Assembly (NCBI RefSeq): GCF_013087525.1
Contig: NZ_JABFCS010000001.1
Location: 124,001 to 188,000 of the forward strand
Length of the DNA: 64,000 nt
Direction: 5' to 3'
Source: Ramlibacter montanisoli
GTDB lineage: Bacteria; Pseudomonadota; Gammaproteobacteria; Burkholderiales; Burkholderiaceae_C
In this document: in pieces, positions 37,133 to 45,258 of the stretch
Numbering within the stretch: the first letter of the stretch is position 1
Layout of the letters: every line of letters begins with the position of its first letter
Notes under the pieces: generated by a model
Told to the model about the DNA's origin: nothing
The model's input: only the letters and a program-made list of their open reading frames with translations
Database searches by the model: none
Program-made: the position numbers and the translations under genes

Positions 37133-38211
37133 AGCCGGTCCGCTTCGCGCTGGGCCTGCTGGCCCTCGGATGCGCCGTGTGGCTCGGCGCGTACCTTTCG
37201 GGCGAGCGGAGCCGGATCGTGGACATGACGCCGCTGCCGGCCGTCCAGGCGCGGGGCACCACGCCCTCGCTGGACGGCGCCGTCGAATGGCTCAACACGA
37301 AGCCGCTGGGCGATGCGGACCTGCGCGGCAAGGTCGTCCTCGTGGACTTCTGGACCTACTCCTGCATCAACTGGCTGCGCACGCTGCCGCACGTGCGGGC
37401 CTGGGCCGACAAGTACCGGGAGCAGGGGCTGGTGGTGGTGGGCGTGCATTCGCCGGAGTTCGGCTTCGAGCAGGACTTGGCGAACGTCCGCGCGGCGACG
37501 GCGCGGCTGCAGGTGGATTACCCGGTCGCGGTCGACAGCAGGCACACGATCTGGCGCGCGTTCGGCAACAGCGCCTGGCCGGCCATCCACATCCTGGATG
37601 CCCGGGGCAGGCTGCGGCACACGCACCTGGGGGAGGGCGGCTTCGAGAAAACGGAAAGGGTGCTGCAGGAGCTGCTGGCGGAGGCGGGCGCCGGCACCGT
37701 CGATCGCACGCTGGTCCAGGTGCAGGGCAGCGGCAGCCAGGCGCAGGCCGACTGGGCGAGCCTGCGTTCGCCGGAGACCTACGTCGGCCATGCGCGCACC
37801 CACAACTTCGCGTCGCCCGGCGGGATCGCGCGCGACCGCGTGCGCGACTACTCGGCGCCGGCGGCGCTGCGGCTCAACGCATGGGCGCTGTCCGGTCCGT
37901 GGCGGGTCGGCGGCGAGGCCGCTTCGCTGCACGCCGCCAACGGCCGCATCGTCTACCGCTTCCAGGCGCGCGACGTGCACCTGGTGATGGGCCCGACGTC
38001 GCGCGGGCAGGCGGTGCCGTTCCGCGTGCTCGTCGACGGCAAGCCGCCCGGCGAATCGCACGGCGCCGACGTCGACGCGCACGGCATGGGCACCGTCGTC
38101 GAGCACAGGCTCTACCAGCTGGTACGGCAGCCGGGGCGCATCGAACCGCGCGAGTTCGAGATCGAGTTCCTGGCGCCCGGCGTCGAGGCCTTCTCCTTCA
38201 CGTTCGGCTGA
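37129..38211 (+). CDS. membrane-anchored redoxin, paralogue of the DipZ C-terminal half
   Basis: About 360 aa with one N-terminal membrane anchor (ALGLLALGCAVWLGAYL). The thioredoxin-like domain covers residues 45-195, and a C-terminal beta domain (residues 225-360) matches the same region of DipZ at 45259. The active site here is WTYSCINWLRTLPHVRAW, so the resolving Cys of the CxxC pair is Trp. The DipZ paralogue reads SCINC. With one Cys, dithiol-disulfide exchange is unlikely; a peroxidatic or glutathionylation-type role is possible. ATGA overlap with the NTF2-like gene upstream. Confidence 0.82.
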   Translation: MKPVRFALGLLALGCAVWLGAYLSGERSRIVDMTPLPAVQARGTTPSLDGAVEWLNTKPLGDADLRGKVVLVDFWTYSCINWLRTLPHVRAWADKYREQGLVVVGVHSPEFGFEQDLANVRAATARLQVDYPVAVDSRHTIWRAFGNSAWPAIHILDARGRLRHTHLGEGGFEKTERVLQELLAEAGAGTVDRTLVQVQGSGSQAQADWASLRSPETYVGHARTHNFASPGGIARDRVRDYSAPAALRLNAWALSGPWRVGGEAASLHAANGRIVYRFQARDVHLVMGPTSRGQAVPFRVLVDGKPPGESHGADVDAHGMGTVVEHRLYQLVRQPGRIEPREFEIEFLAPGVEAFSFTFG

Positions 38212-38239
38212 GCGCCGGCGTTCACCCAAGGACATGGAC

Positions 38240-39257
38240 ATGAAAGACAGCAACCCTGGCCGCCGCGCCTTCCTCGCGGGCACCGCGGTCGCCGCCGTCG
38301 CGGGGCCGCTGGCGCTGGCCGGCACCGGCGCCGCCCGGGCGCAGGCACGCCCTTCCTCGCGTGCGGCGCCGGAGATCCGGCAGATCCGCGCGGGCGAACT
38401 GGACATCGGCTACTTCGAGGCCGGCCCGCGCGAGGGCATCCCGGTGCTGCTGATGCACGGCTATCCCTACGACCTCCACAGCTACGTCGACACGGCCGAC
38501 ATCCTCGCCGCGCGCGGGTGCCGGGTGATCGTGCCGCACCTGCGCGGGCACGGCAGCACGCGCTTCCTGCATGCCTCCACCTTCCGCAACGCGCAGCAGT
38601 CGGCGGTGGCGCTCGACCAGATCGCGCTGCTCGACGCGCTGGGCATCGAGCGCGCCGTGATGGCCGGCTACGACTGGGGCGCGCGCACCGGCTGCGTGCT
38701 GGCGGCGCTGTGGCCGCAGCGCTGCCTGGGGCTGGTGTCCGCCGGGGCTACATCATCACCAGCGTGGCAGCCCAGCAGGCGCCGGCGCCGGCGCGCATCG
38801 AGCACGCCTGGTGGTACCAGTACTACTTCGCCACCGAACGGGGCCGCGCCGGCCTGGTCCTCAACCGCCGCGACATCGCGCGCATTTCGTGGAAGGCGAA
38901 CTCGCCGGCCTGGAAGTTCGACGACGCCACCTTCGAGCGCACGGCCGCTTCCTTCGACAACCCGGACTGGGTCGACATCGTGGTGCACAACTACCGCTGG
39001 CGCCTCGGCCTGGCCGACGGTGACGTGCGGCATGCCGAGCTCGAGCGCCGGCTGTTCGCGCAGCCCACGATCGAGGTGCCCGCGATCACCATCGATGGCG
39101 ACAGCAACGGCGTCACGCCGGTGGGCGACGGCAGCGCGTACGCCGGCAAGTTCCGGGGCCGTGGCAGCACCGCGTGGTGCAAGCCGGGCACAACGTGCCG
39201 CAGGAGGCGCCGCAGGCCTTCGCGGATGCGGTCTGGGCGCTGGCCTCGCGTGGCTGA
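38240..39257 (+). CDS. Tat-exported alpha/beta hydrolase (frames broken near 38748 and 39168)
   Basis: About 339 aa when repaired. I prefer ATG 38240 because AAGGA lies 7 nt upstream; the ATG at 38234 is too close to it. Tat signal GRRAFLAGTAVAAVAGPLAL. HGYPYDLHSY is the oxyanion loop, AGYDWGARTG holds the nucleophile Asp, and HRVVQAGHNVPQEAP near the end carries the catalytic His. An Asp nucleophile points to the epoxide hydrolase/haloalkane dehalogenase side of the fold. Two base losses split it into three frames. A remnant of a very similar C-terminus lies at 55160-55203. Confidence 0.83.
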
Positions 39258-39302
39258 GGGCAGCGGCCCCGGCCACCACCCACACGCACCGGGCGAACCA
39301 GC

Positions 39303-39452
39303 ATGCGCAAGCCAGGATCCTTGATCGTCTTGCTCGTCCTGCTCGTCCTCGCCGGGTGCGCCGCGAGCCCTCCGAGCTACCCCGGCTCCTCGCACTGCGC
39401 CACCCGGCCCGGCAGCTACCAGTGCCAGATCGAGCAGTACATGCGGGTCTAG
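39303..39452 (+). CDS. small lipoprotein (49 aa)
   Basis: ATG 39303. A lipoprotein signal (SLIVLLVLLVLAGCAASPPS) has a clear LAGC lipobox. The mature part is only about 30 residues and has two further cysteines (SHCATRPGSYQCQIEQY). It probably sits in the outer membrane or periplasm; function unknown. The Shine-Dalgarno sequence is weak. The stop interlocks with the LuxR-type gene stop in a CTAG tetranucleotide (39449-39452). Confidence 0.65.
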   Translation: MRKPGSLIVLLVLLVLAGCAASPPSYPGSSHCATRPGSYQCQIEQYMRV

Positions 39453-40147
39453 GACGCGACGAACTGCAGGGAGCGCTCGGGCCCTGCGGCATGGGAGGAA
39501 CGCGGCGCGGGAGCACTGGCGACGCCTTCCTCGACCAGCCCGCGGGCGGCCGCGATCCGCGCCGCATGCGTGCGCGAAGTGGCGCCCAGCTTGGCCATGA
39601 TCGCGCTCATGTGCGACTTGACCGTGCCCAGCTCGATGCGCAGCTGTCGCGCGATGGCCTTGTTCGGCTGGCCGTGGGCGACCAGGTTCAGCACCTCGAT
39701 CTCGCGCGAGGTGAGCGTCGCGCGCGTCAGGCTGTCCGCCATCCGGCGGGCCACCGACATGTTCATGTAGCGCATGCCGTTGGCCACGGCAGCCACGCCG
39801 TCGATCAGCTCGTTGAGGGGCTGCCGACGAGCAGGTAGCCGTGCACGCCGGCCTCGATCGCACGGCGGATGTCCGCTTCCCGGTCGTTGGCCGTCAGCGC
39901 GAGGATCCGGGCCTCGCCCAGGAAGCCGCGGGCTTCGGCGCCCGCCGCCTCGGCCCAGGCGCAGGGCGTCGGCATAGTCCGCGATCACGACGTCGACCGG
40001 CGGGCCGTCGCCCCCGAGGTTGTCCACCCCGTGCACGAAGACTTCGAACAGGGGACGCTGGCGCAGCGCGGCGACGAGGCCGGCGGACAGGAGCGGGTCC
40101 GCGTGCATGACCAGGACGTTGGATCGGGGCGGGGGAAGGTGGTTCAT
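39449..40147 (-). CDS. NarL/LuxR-type response regulator (two compensating frame breaks)
   Basis: About 232 aa. The N-terminal receiver-like part reads NVLVMHADPLLSAGLVAALR and VDVVIADYADALRLG. The C-terminal helix-turn-helix reads LTSREIEVLNLVAHGQPNKA, then LRIELGTVKSHMSAIMAKLG. Residues between about 39965 and 39825 are out of frame. The neighbouring frame gives the expected receiver segment (ILALTANDREADIRRAIEAG), so two indels cancel each other. NarL-type regulators of this kind are usually paired with a kinase; the divergent kinase at 40457 is the obvious partner. A copy of the recurrent motif lies about 100 bp upstream. Confidence 0.85.
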   Translation of the reverse strand: MNHLPPPRSNVLVMHADPLLSAGLVAALRQRPLFEVFVHGVDNLGGDGPPVDVVIADYADALRLGRGGGRRSPRLPGRGPDPRADGQRPGSGHPPCDRGRRARLPARRQPLNELIDGVAAVANGMRYMNMSVARRMADSLTRATLTSREIEVLNLVAHGQPNKAIARQLRIELGTVKSHMSAIMAKLGATSRTHAARIAAARGLVEEGVASAPAPRSSHAAGPERSLQFVAS

Positions 40148-40245
40148 TCGGTTCTCCAGCTGGTGTGGCCTGTGCGGTGGATGCGCCGCGGTCCTGCCAG
40201 GGCCGCGGTCGACACCGTGAGTTCACGACAAGCGGGCCGTTCGAA

Positions 40246-40277
40246 CCATTAGACGTTGGTAGCGGCTATACCAAAGG
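40246..40277. promoter_or_regulatory. recurrent regulatory motif in the LuxR/kinase divergent gap
   Basis: CCATTAGACGTTGGT, then AGCGGC, then TATACCAAAGG. It is in the 309-nt gap between the LuxR-type gene (start 40147) and the kinase (start 40457). I see no other structure in that gap apart from G+C-rich filler. Confidence 0.55.
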
Positions 40278-40456
40278 AGGGCGCGCAGGGGACCCCGCGC
40301 CACCGGGTCGCGGCCCCGCTGAACGGACTGCACACGAGCGTCCGGTCGACTGAACCTGGGCTGACGGCGAACCCCCGCCGCTTGCGAAAAGCGGATGGCG
40401 GACGCGCAAAGTGGATGGTCCGGCCGTGGGTATCGCCGACCATGGCGCGCTGACCC

Positions 40457-41233
40457 ATGAACCACTCGCCCGAAAACCAGCCGCGCCCCGACGCCGCGGA
40501 CGCGTCCGATCAGCTAGCCCGCATGGAGTCCGCATTGCGCGCTTGGGAGACGTTCGGCCACTTCCTGCCGCACGAGCTGGGCTCGCCCCTGCTCCTGATG
40601 GAAGCCTATTCCACCCTTCTTCTCGAGGACGAAGCGGAATCGCTGTCGCCGAGCGGTCGCAAGTACGTCGAGCGGATCAGGGCCGCCGCGGCGCACTTGC
40701 GGGGCCTGGGCACGGCCCTGCTGGTGATGGCACCCTTGTCCAGGTACTCAATGCGCTGGGAGCGCGTGGACCTCAGTTCCCTGGCATGGCAGGTGATCGA
40801 CAGCCTGCGCGAACGCGATCGCAAGCGGCAGGTCGAGACCAGCGTCGAGCCGGGGATGTCCGTCACGGGGGATCCGGACCTGCTGCGCGTGCTGCTCGGA
40901 AACCTGCTCGCGAATGCCTGGAAGTACTCGGCGCCCCGGACCGTGGCACGCATCGCCATCCAGACGGTGGAGACCGAGCTTGGTCGGGCCGTGCGGGTTT
41001 CGGACGACGGCGTCGGCTTCGACATGCAGCATGCGGAGCGCCTGTTCACGCCGTTCGGACGGCTGCACGGCGCGGCGGAGTTCGACGGCAACGGGCTGGG
41101 GCTGGCGATGGCCCACGCGATCGTGGAGCGCCATTCGGGCAGGATCTGGGCGGACTCCGTCGAAGGGCAGGTCGCCAGGTTCTACTTCCTGCTCGGGTCC
41201 GGCCCGCACGCCGCTGCGGGCGCGCGTCCCTGA
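40457..41233 (+). CDS. short sensor histidine kinase without sensory domain
   Basis: About 258 aa, soluble. HisKA contains FLPHELGSPLLLMEAYSTLL with the phospho-acceptor His. HATPase_c has LLGNLLANAWKYS (N box), VSDDGVGFDM (G1) and GNGLGLAMAHAIVERHSGRI (G2). It is of the bacteriophytochrome/HWE-independent HisKA type and is not closely related to the five kinases that share the HEV-QPL core. With no input domain of its own it probably receives signal through a partner. It diverges from the LuxR-type regulator gene. Confidence 0.85.
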   Translation: MNHSPENQPRPDAADASDQLARMESALRAWETFGHFLPHELGSPLLLMEAYSTLLLEDEAESLSPSGRKYVERIRAAAAHLRGLGTALLVMAPLSRYSMRWERVDLSSLAWQVIDSLRERDRKRQVETSVEPGMSVTGDPDLLRVLLGNLLANAWKYSAPRTVARIAIQTVETELGRAVRVSDDGVGFDMQHAERLFTPFGRLHGAAEFDGNGLGLAMAHAIVERHSGRIWADSVEGQVARFYFLLGSGPHAAAGARP

Positions 41234-41235
41234 CA

Positions 41236-41254
41236 GCGCGCCGCGCCACGGCGC
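41236..41254. terminator. hairpin between convergent kinase and AraC genes
   Basis: CGCGCCG, loop CGCCA, CGGCGCG: a 7-bp perfect stem in the 27-nt gap between the two stops. Too short and lacking T-runs for high confidence. Confidence 0.4.
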
Positions 41255-41260
41255 GGCCGG

Positions 41261-42242
41261 TCAGCGACCTTTGCTGCGCGCACGCTGCAGGGTCTGGCCC
41301 GGGTTCTCGCCGAACATTGCCCGGTAATGCGCTGCGAAGCGCGAGAGGGGGGGAAGCCGTGGTGCAGCGCGACGGTGCTGACGGTGGAACTGCTGCTCCC
41401 GAGCAGCAGTTCCGCGCGCGCGGAATCCAGCCGCACCCGCCGGTAATACTGTGTCGGCGTCGTCTGCCGCCACTCGCGGAATGCGGCCTCGAGGCTGCGG
41501 ATGCTGCAGCCGACGGCCTGCGCGATCATGGGGATGGTCAGGCCGGCCCCGGGGAGCCGTTCGCATCATGTGCTCCGCCTCGCGCAGCGCGCGGGGTGGC
41601 CAGCCGGTGCGGCCCGCGCATGGCTTGCGAGTGGTTGTGAGGATGCAGTTCGAGCAGCAGCGACTGCATGAACTCGTCGAGCCGCGTGGCGGAGGCCGCC
41701 GGCAGGGGCACGCCGCGCCGCTCGAAAGCGAGGACCAGATCCACGGCATCGGTCCACGCACGCTCGAGCGCGGGCGAGAAAGTCCGCAGGTCGAAGCGCA
41801 GCGCGGCATCGAGCGGCCGGTTCAGGTAGCCCGAGCAAAGCCTTTCGATGCGGTCGACGTCCAGCCGCACCGAGCGTTGCGCGAAGCTGCGGTCGAAGTC
41901 GAGCAGGGTGGGAGTCCAGGGCGACAAGGGCACGGTCTGTCCGCGCGCGAAGGACAAGGACGCGGCGCCCTGCCGCGCGGTCGCGCTCCCGGCCGTGCAC
42001 GTCTTCACCAGCAGCAGGTTCTCGAAGTCGCCGGCGTCGATGCGCACGCGCGCTGAATAGCGCAGGCTCACCACCGGCTGGATGCCGCCGGAGACTTCGA
42101 GGCTGGAGGAAATTGCCTCATCGCCGCCCCGGACGGTCAGCTCGTGGTCGCAGTAGACGCGGCTCACGGCCGCGACGGCCTCTTCCAGGTCCGAGGTGAC
42201 CATGCGGAATTCGCGTCGGCCGCCGGCATGCAGGACCGTCAT
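41261..42242 (-). CDS. AraC-family transcriptional regulator (at least three frame breaks)
   Basis: About 325 aa when repaired. The N-terminal ligand/oligomerisation domain (residues 1-200, for example ARVRIDAGDFENLLLVKTCT) resembles AraC_binding_2. The C-terminal double helix-turn-helix reads IAQAVGCSIRSLEAAFREWR, TPTQYYRRVRLDSARAELL, then SRFAAHYRAMFGENPGQTLQ. Breaks lie near 41588, 41553 and in the C7 run near 41350. The target is unknown. Its start overlaps the ChaC-like stop upstream by 4 nt (ATGA), so both are in one unit. Confidence 0.82.
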
Positions 42243-43000
42243 TCGCAGCCAGGGTGGGCACAGACCGCCCGGCGCAGCTGCTCCATCCGGTGGTCCTCGA
42301 TTCCCAGTTCGCGCAGCTTTGCCAGCGTTGCGTCGAAATAGGCTCGGCAGGTGCCGAGGTTGCCTTCGCCGCTGTTGATCAGGCGGGCCGCCTCCGACGC
42401 CGGCAGGCCCTTCACATAGCGGACGTGGCCGCGGTTGGCGACGAAGGTGACGGCAGGGACGGGCGCGCCGTCCACCCAGGCCGTCACCCAGCGCGCATCG
42501 TACGTGCCCCAGGTCATTTCACGCCGCCAGAGGATGGCCAGCTCCTCGCGCGCGCAGTGCGCCGCGATGCGCAGCAGTACTCCCTTGCAGGAGCCACCGC
42601 GGTCCAGGGCGAGCATCAGGCCGGGACGCGCGGGCCCGCCGCGCCCGAACAGGTTGCGAAGGCAGAAGCTCCGATGCCAGCCGTGGACGGTCGCGGTCGC
42701 CTGCCCCACGTGCTCGAGCGCGGGGTTCCACATGAGCGATCCATACGCGAACACATGGATGTCGGCGTCCACCGGGTGCTGCAGCAGGGTCTGTTCCAGA
42801 GTTTCTTCGAGCGCCGCGGCGGAACGCAGCGTGACGCCGGCGGGGACGCTGCTGCGCACGGTGGCGAGGAAACGCTCGTCGCGCAGCCGCGCGCGCAGTT
42901 CCCTCGCGGTCGCGTCCAGTACGGTGGCCAAGATTCGTCGCTCCAATCGGGTGTGACGGATCCAATATAGGCATGCACCTGCTGGAGCGAAACGAGCCAC
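42239..43000 (-). CDS. ChaC-like gamma-glutamylcyclotransferase
   Basis: Up to 253 aa. IHVFAYGSLMWNPALEHVGQ is the substrate-loop YGSL motif. RSFCLRNLFGRGGPARPGLM and CKGVLLRIAAHCAREELAIL follow, and a Glu in WRREMTWGTYDARWV fits the catalytic region. ChaC proteins split glutathione to 5-oxoproline and Cys-Gly. The start is uncertain: GTG 43000 gives an unusual N-terminus with no good ribosome site, while TTG 42931 has GGAG nine bases upstream and begins near the family's usual start. Confidence 0.85.
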   Translation of the reverse strand: MARFAPAGACLYWIRHTRLERRILATVLDATARELRARLRDERFLATVRSSVPAGVTLRSAAALEETLEQTLLQHPVDADIHVFAYGSLMWNPALEHVGQATATVHGWHRSFCLRNLFGRGGPARPGLMLALDRGGSCKGVLLRIAAHCAREELAILWRREMTWGTYDARWVTAWVDGAPVPAVTFVANRGHVRYVKGLPASEAARLINSGEGNLGTCRAYFDATLAKLRELGIEDHRMEQLRRAVCAHPGCE

Positions 43001-43225
43001 GAGGCAACAGACCGTTGCCGCGGACGCAACAACCGTTCTGCCTCGCTCGTGTGGTGGCCCTGCTAGAGGCCGCGGAGCACGATGGTGGAGTAGGCCGCCA
43101 GCGCGGCGGCCGTCCCTGCCGTCCAGGCCGCAAGGCTCACGAGCAATCTCGGGCGGATGGGTCCGGCGGGCTGGCGGTCAGCCGGGCCGTGGGGTACGGG
43201 GGCGACGGAGCGCGCATCTTTCTCT
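43001..43225 (-). other. intergenic region with a possible small membrane ORF
   Basis: No gene can be called with confidence. On the minus strand, near 43195-43075, the translation RPRLLVSLAAWTAGTAAALA then AYSTIVLRGL-stop looks like one membrane helix with a positive N-terminus. That frame has no good start, so a frame break could hide a small membrane protein beginning at ATG near 43214. Confidence 0.25.
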
Positions 43226-43333
43226 TCAGCGGATCACGCATACACGGCGGCAACCGGCGAGGCACTCGTTCATGGCTTCGCGCCAGTCGCGGCGGATGTG
43301 AAGGTAGAAGAGGTCCTGTGCAAGCGTGTTCAT
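43226..43333 (-). CDS. very small basic protein (35 aa)
   Basis: Starts at 43333 with a near-ideal ribosome site (CCAGGAGCCCCTC-ATG). The sequence is MNTLAQDLFYLHIRRDWREA followed by MNECLAGCRRVCVIR. It has three cysteines and many basic residues and no signal peptide. A well-formed copy of the recurrent regulatory motif lies 61 bp upstream. That position and the ribosome site are the only evidence that it is expressed. Confidence 0.45.
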   Translation of the reverse strand: MNTLAQDLFYLHIRRDWREAMNECLAGCRRVCVIR

Positions 43334-43393
43334 GAGGGGCTCCTGGCGGCAGGTGGTGGATGCCCTCATGAAAGCAGACGCGGGCCGGGGATT

Positions 43394-43430
43394 CCATTGC
43401 ACGTTGGTCTCGCCGATACCTTCGTTTCGG
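43394..43430. promoter_or_regulatory. recurrent regulatory motif between small ORF and SDR gene
   Basis: CCATTGCACGTTGGTCTCG, then CCGATACCTTCGTTTCGG. The left arm is a perfect half-site (ATTGCACGTTGGT) and the right arm keeps ACCTTCGT. It lies 119 bp before the SDR start (43549). Confidence 0.65.
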
Positions 43431-43548
43431 TGCCGGCGCCGCCCTGCCCATCCGTCCAATGGCCGGTCCCGCCCTGTGTCTCAGGCGGCATGCCGAGGCG
43501 GCGGTTGCTGGCGATAGTGCTGGGCTGTCCAACCGAAAGGCCCACCCC

Positions 43549-44286
43549 ATGCACAATCCGTCCCCCACCGCAGTCGTCACCGGCGCCTCCAGCGGCATCG
43601 GTCTCGCCATCGCCAGGGCACTCCTGGCACACGGATGGAACGTCGTGGCGAATGCGCGGACCGAGTCGCGGCTGGCGGCCGCTGCGGCGAGCCTGGGCGG
43701 TGGCGAACGCCTGGTCGAAGTGGCCGGCGACGTTGCTGCGCCCGCCACCGCGAAGGCGGTGTTCGAGCGCGCGATCGAACGCTTCGGCACCGTCGACATG
43801 CTGGTGAACAATGCGGGAGTCTTCCTCCCCAAGCCCTTCATCGAGTTCACCGAAGAGGACTTCGCGCAGCAGGTCGCGACCAACCTGAAGGGCGCCTTCT
43901 CCATGTCGCAGGAGGCCGTCCGCCACATGAAGCAGCGCGGGCGCGGGCATATCGTGAACATCACGGCCTCGGTGGCCATCAAGCCGCACAGCGAGGTGCC
44001 GGCCCTGATGGCGGCGCTGCTCAAGGGAGGCTGGAACGCGGCGACCCCGGCGCTGGCGCTGGAGCTGGCCCCCTATGGCGTGCGCGTGAACGCAGTGGCT
44101 CCGGGCATCGTCGACAGCCCGATGCACCCGGGCGAGACGCACGAATGGCTCAAGCGCCTGCAGCCGATGCGCCGGCTCGGGCGGGTGGAGGAGATTGCCG
44201 ATGCTGTGCTGTACCTGGCGGGAGCCGAGTTCACCACCGGCGTCGTGCTCCCCGTGGACGGCGGCGCGGCGGCCGGCAACTGCTGA
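43549..44286 (+). CDS. short-chain dehydrogenase/reductase, atypical active site
   Basis: About 245 aa. The Rossmann motif is VVTGASSGIGLAIARAL and NNAGVFLPKPF follows. The active-site Ser is in NITASVAIKP. Where YxxxK is expected the protein reads PALMAALLKGGWNAATPALA, so the Lys is present and the catalytic Tyr is not. The C-terminal GVVLPVDGGAAAG is typical. A subgroup of annotated SDRs shares this ALMAALLKGG pattern, so it may be a real subfamily rather than a dead enzyme. It converges with the LysR-type gene 13 nt downstream. Confidence 0.85.
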   Translation: MHNPSPTAVVTGASSGIGLAIARALLAHGWNVVANARTESRLAAAAASLGGGERLVEVAGDVAAPATAKAVFERAIERFGTVDMLVNNAGVFLPKPFIEFTEEDFAQQVATNLKGAFSMSQEAVRHMKQRGRGHIVNITASVAIKPHSEVPALMAALLKGGWNAATPALALELAPYGVRVNAVAPGIVDSPMHPGETHEWLKRLQPMRRLGRVEEIADAVLYLAGAEFTTGVVLPVDGGAAAGNC

Positions 44287-44299
44287 CGGATCCGCGCAA

Positions 44300-45214
44300 T
44301 CAGTCCAGCTTCAGGTGGTGGTTGCGCTCGAACAGGGCCACCGTCCAGTCGATGAACACGCGTACCTTGGCGCCGAGGAATCGGTTGGGCCGGTACAGGA
44401 CGTGGACGGGCACCGCCGGCGTGGTCCAGTCCTGCAGTACGGCGACGAGCTGGCCGGCGCGCATGGCGGGTTCGACCATGTACGCGGGGGCCTGCAGGAT
44501 GCCCAGGCCGGCGAGCCCTGCTGCCAGGTAGGCGTTCGTATCGTCCACGCTCAGGCGCGGGTGCGGCGCGATCTCGATGTCCTCCGCGCGGCGCTGGAAG
44601 CGGAAGGGGATCGCCTTGCCGGTGCGGGTCGACACCAGTCCGAGCAAGCGGTGCTTCCCGTCCAGGTCGCCGGGCGCGGCCGGCGTGCCGAATGCGGACA
44701 GGTAGCCGGGCGATGCGCAGGTGACGAAGCGGAATTCGCCGACGCGCCGGGCCACCACGAACTGCTCCTCCACTGCCCCGACGCGCACGGCGCAGTCGAC
44801 GTTGTCGGCGACCAGGTCCACGTAGCGATTGGTGATGCCCAGGTCCAGCTCGATCTCCGGATAGGAGCGATAGAACTCGGGCAGCGCCGGGATCAGCACG
44901 CTGGTCGCGATCGCCGTCGCCACGTCCACGCGCAGGCGGCCGGAGGGCCGCGCGATCGATTGCTTGGCCGTGGATTCGATGTCGGAGAGGTCCGCCAGCA
45001 GGCGGACCACCCGCTCGTAGTAGGTGGCGCCCTCCGCGGTCACGGTGACCGAGCGCGTGGTGCGGTCCAGGAGGCGCACCCGCAGCTCGCGCTCGAGCCC
45101 CTGGATCAGCCGGGTCACCGTGGGCTTGGGCAGGTCCATGGTTTCCGACGCCTTGGTGAAGCTGCCGGCTTCGACTACGCGCACGAAGGCGCTCATGGCA
45201 AAGAAGCGGTCCAT
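44300..45214 (-). CDS. LysR-family transcriptional regulator
   Basis: About 304 aa. The winged helix is FAMSAFVRVVEAGSFTKASE, then TMDLPKPTVTRLIQGLEREL, then RLLDRTTRSVTVTAEGATYY. The effector domain begins GRLRVDVATAIATSVLIPAL. It belongs to the AaeR/PtxR-like group. LysR regulators usually control a divergent neighbour; here the upstream gene (dipZ) runs in the same direction and the downstream SDR converges, so the target is not obvious. Confidence 0.9.
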   Translation of the reverse strand: MDRFFAMSAFVRVVEAGSFTKASETMDLPKPTVTRLIQGLERELRVRLLDRTTRSVTVTAEGATYYERVVRLLADLSDIESTAKQSIARPSGRLRVDVATAIATSVLIPALPEFYRSYPEIELDLGITNRYVDLVADNVDCAVRVGAVEEQFVVARRVGEFRFVTCASPGYLSAFGTPAAPGDLDGKHRLLGLVSTRTGKAIPFRFQRRAEDIEIAPHPRLSVDDTNAYLAAGLAGLGILQAPAYMVEPAMRAGQLVAVLQDWTTPAVPVHVLYRPNRFLGAKVRVFIDWTVALFERNHHLKLD

Positions 45215-45258
45215 GCCGGCCTTTCGTCAGCCCCGAAGGCGCCCGATGATAAGGCCCC

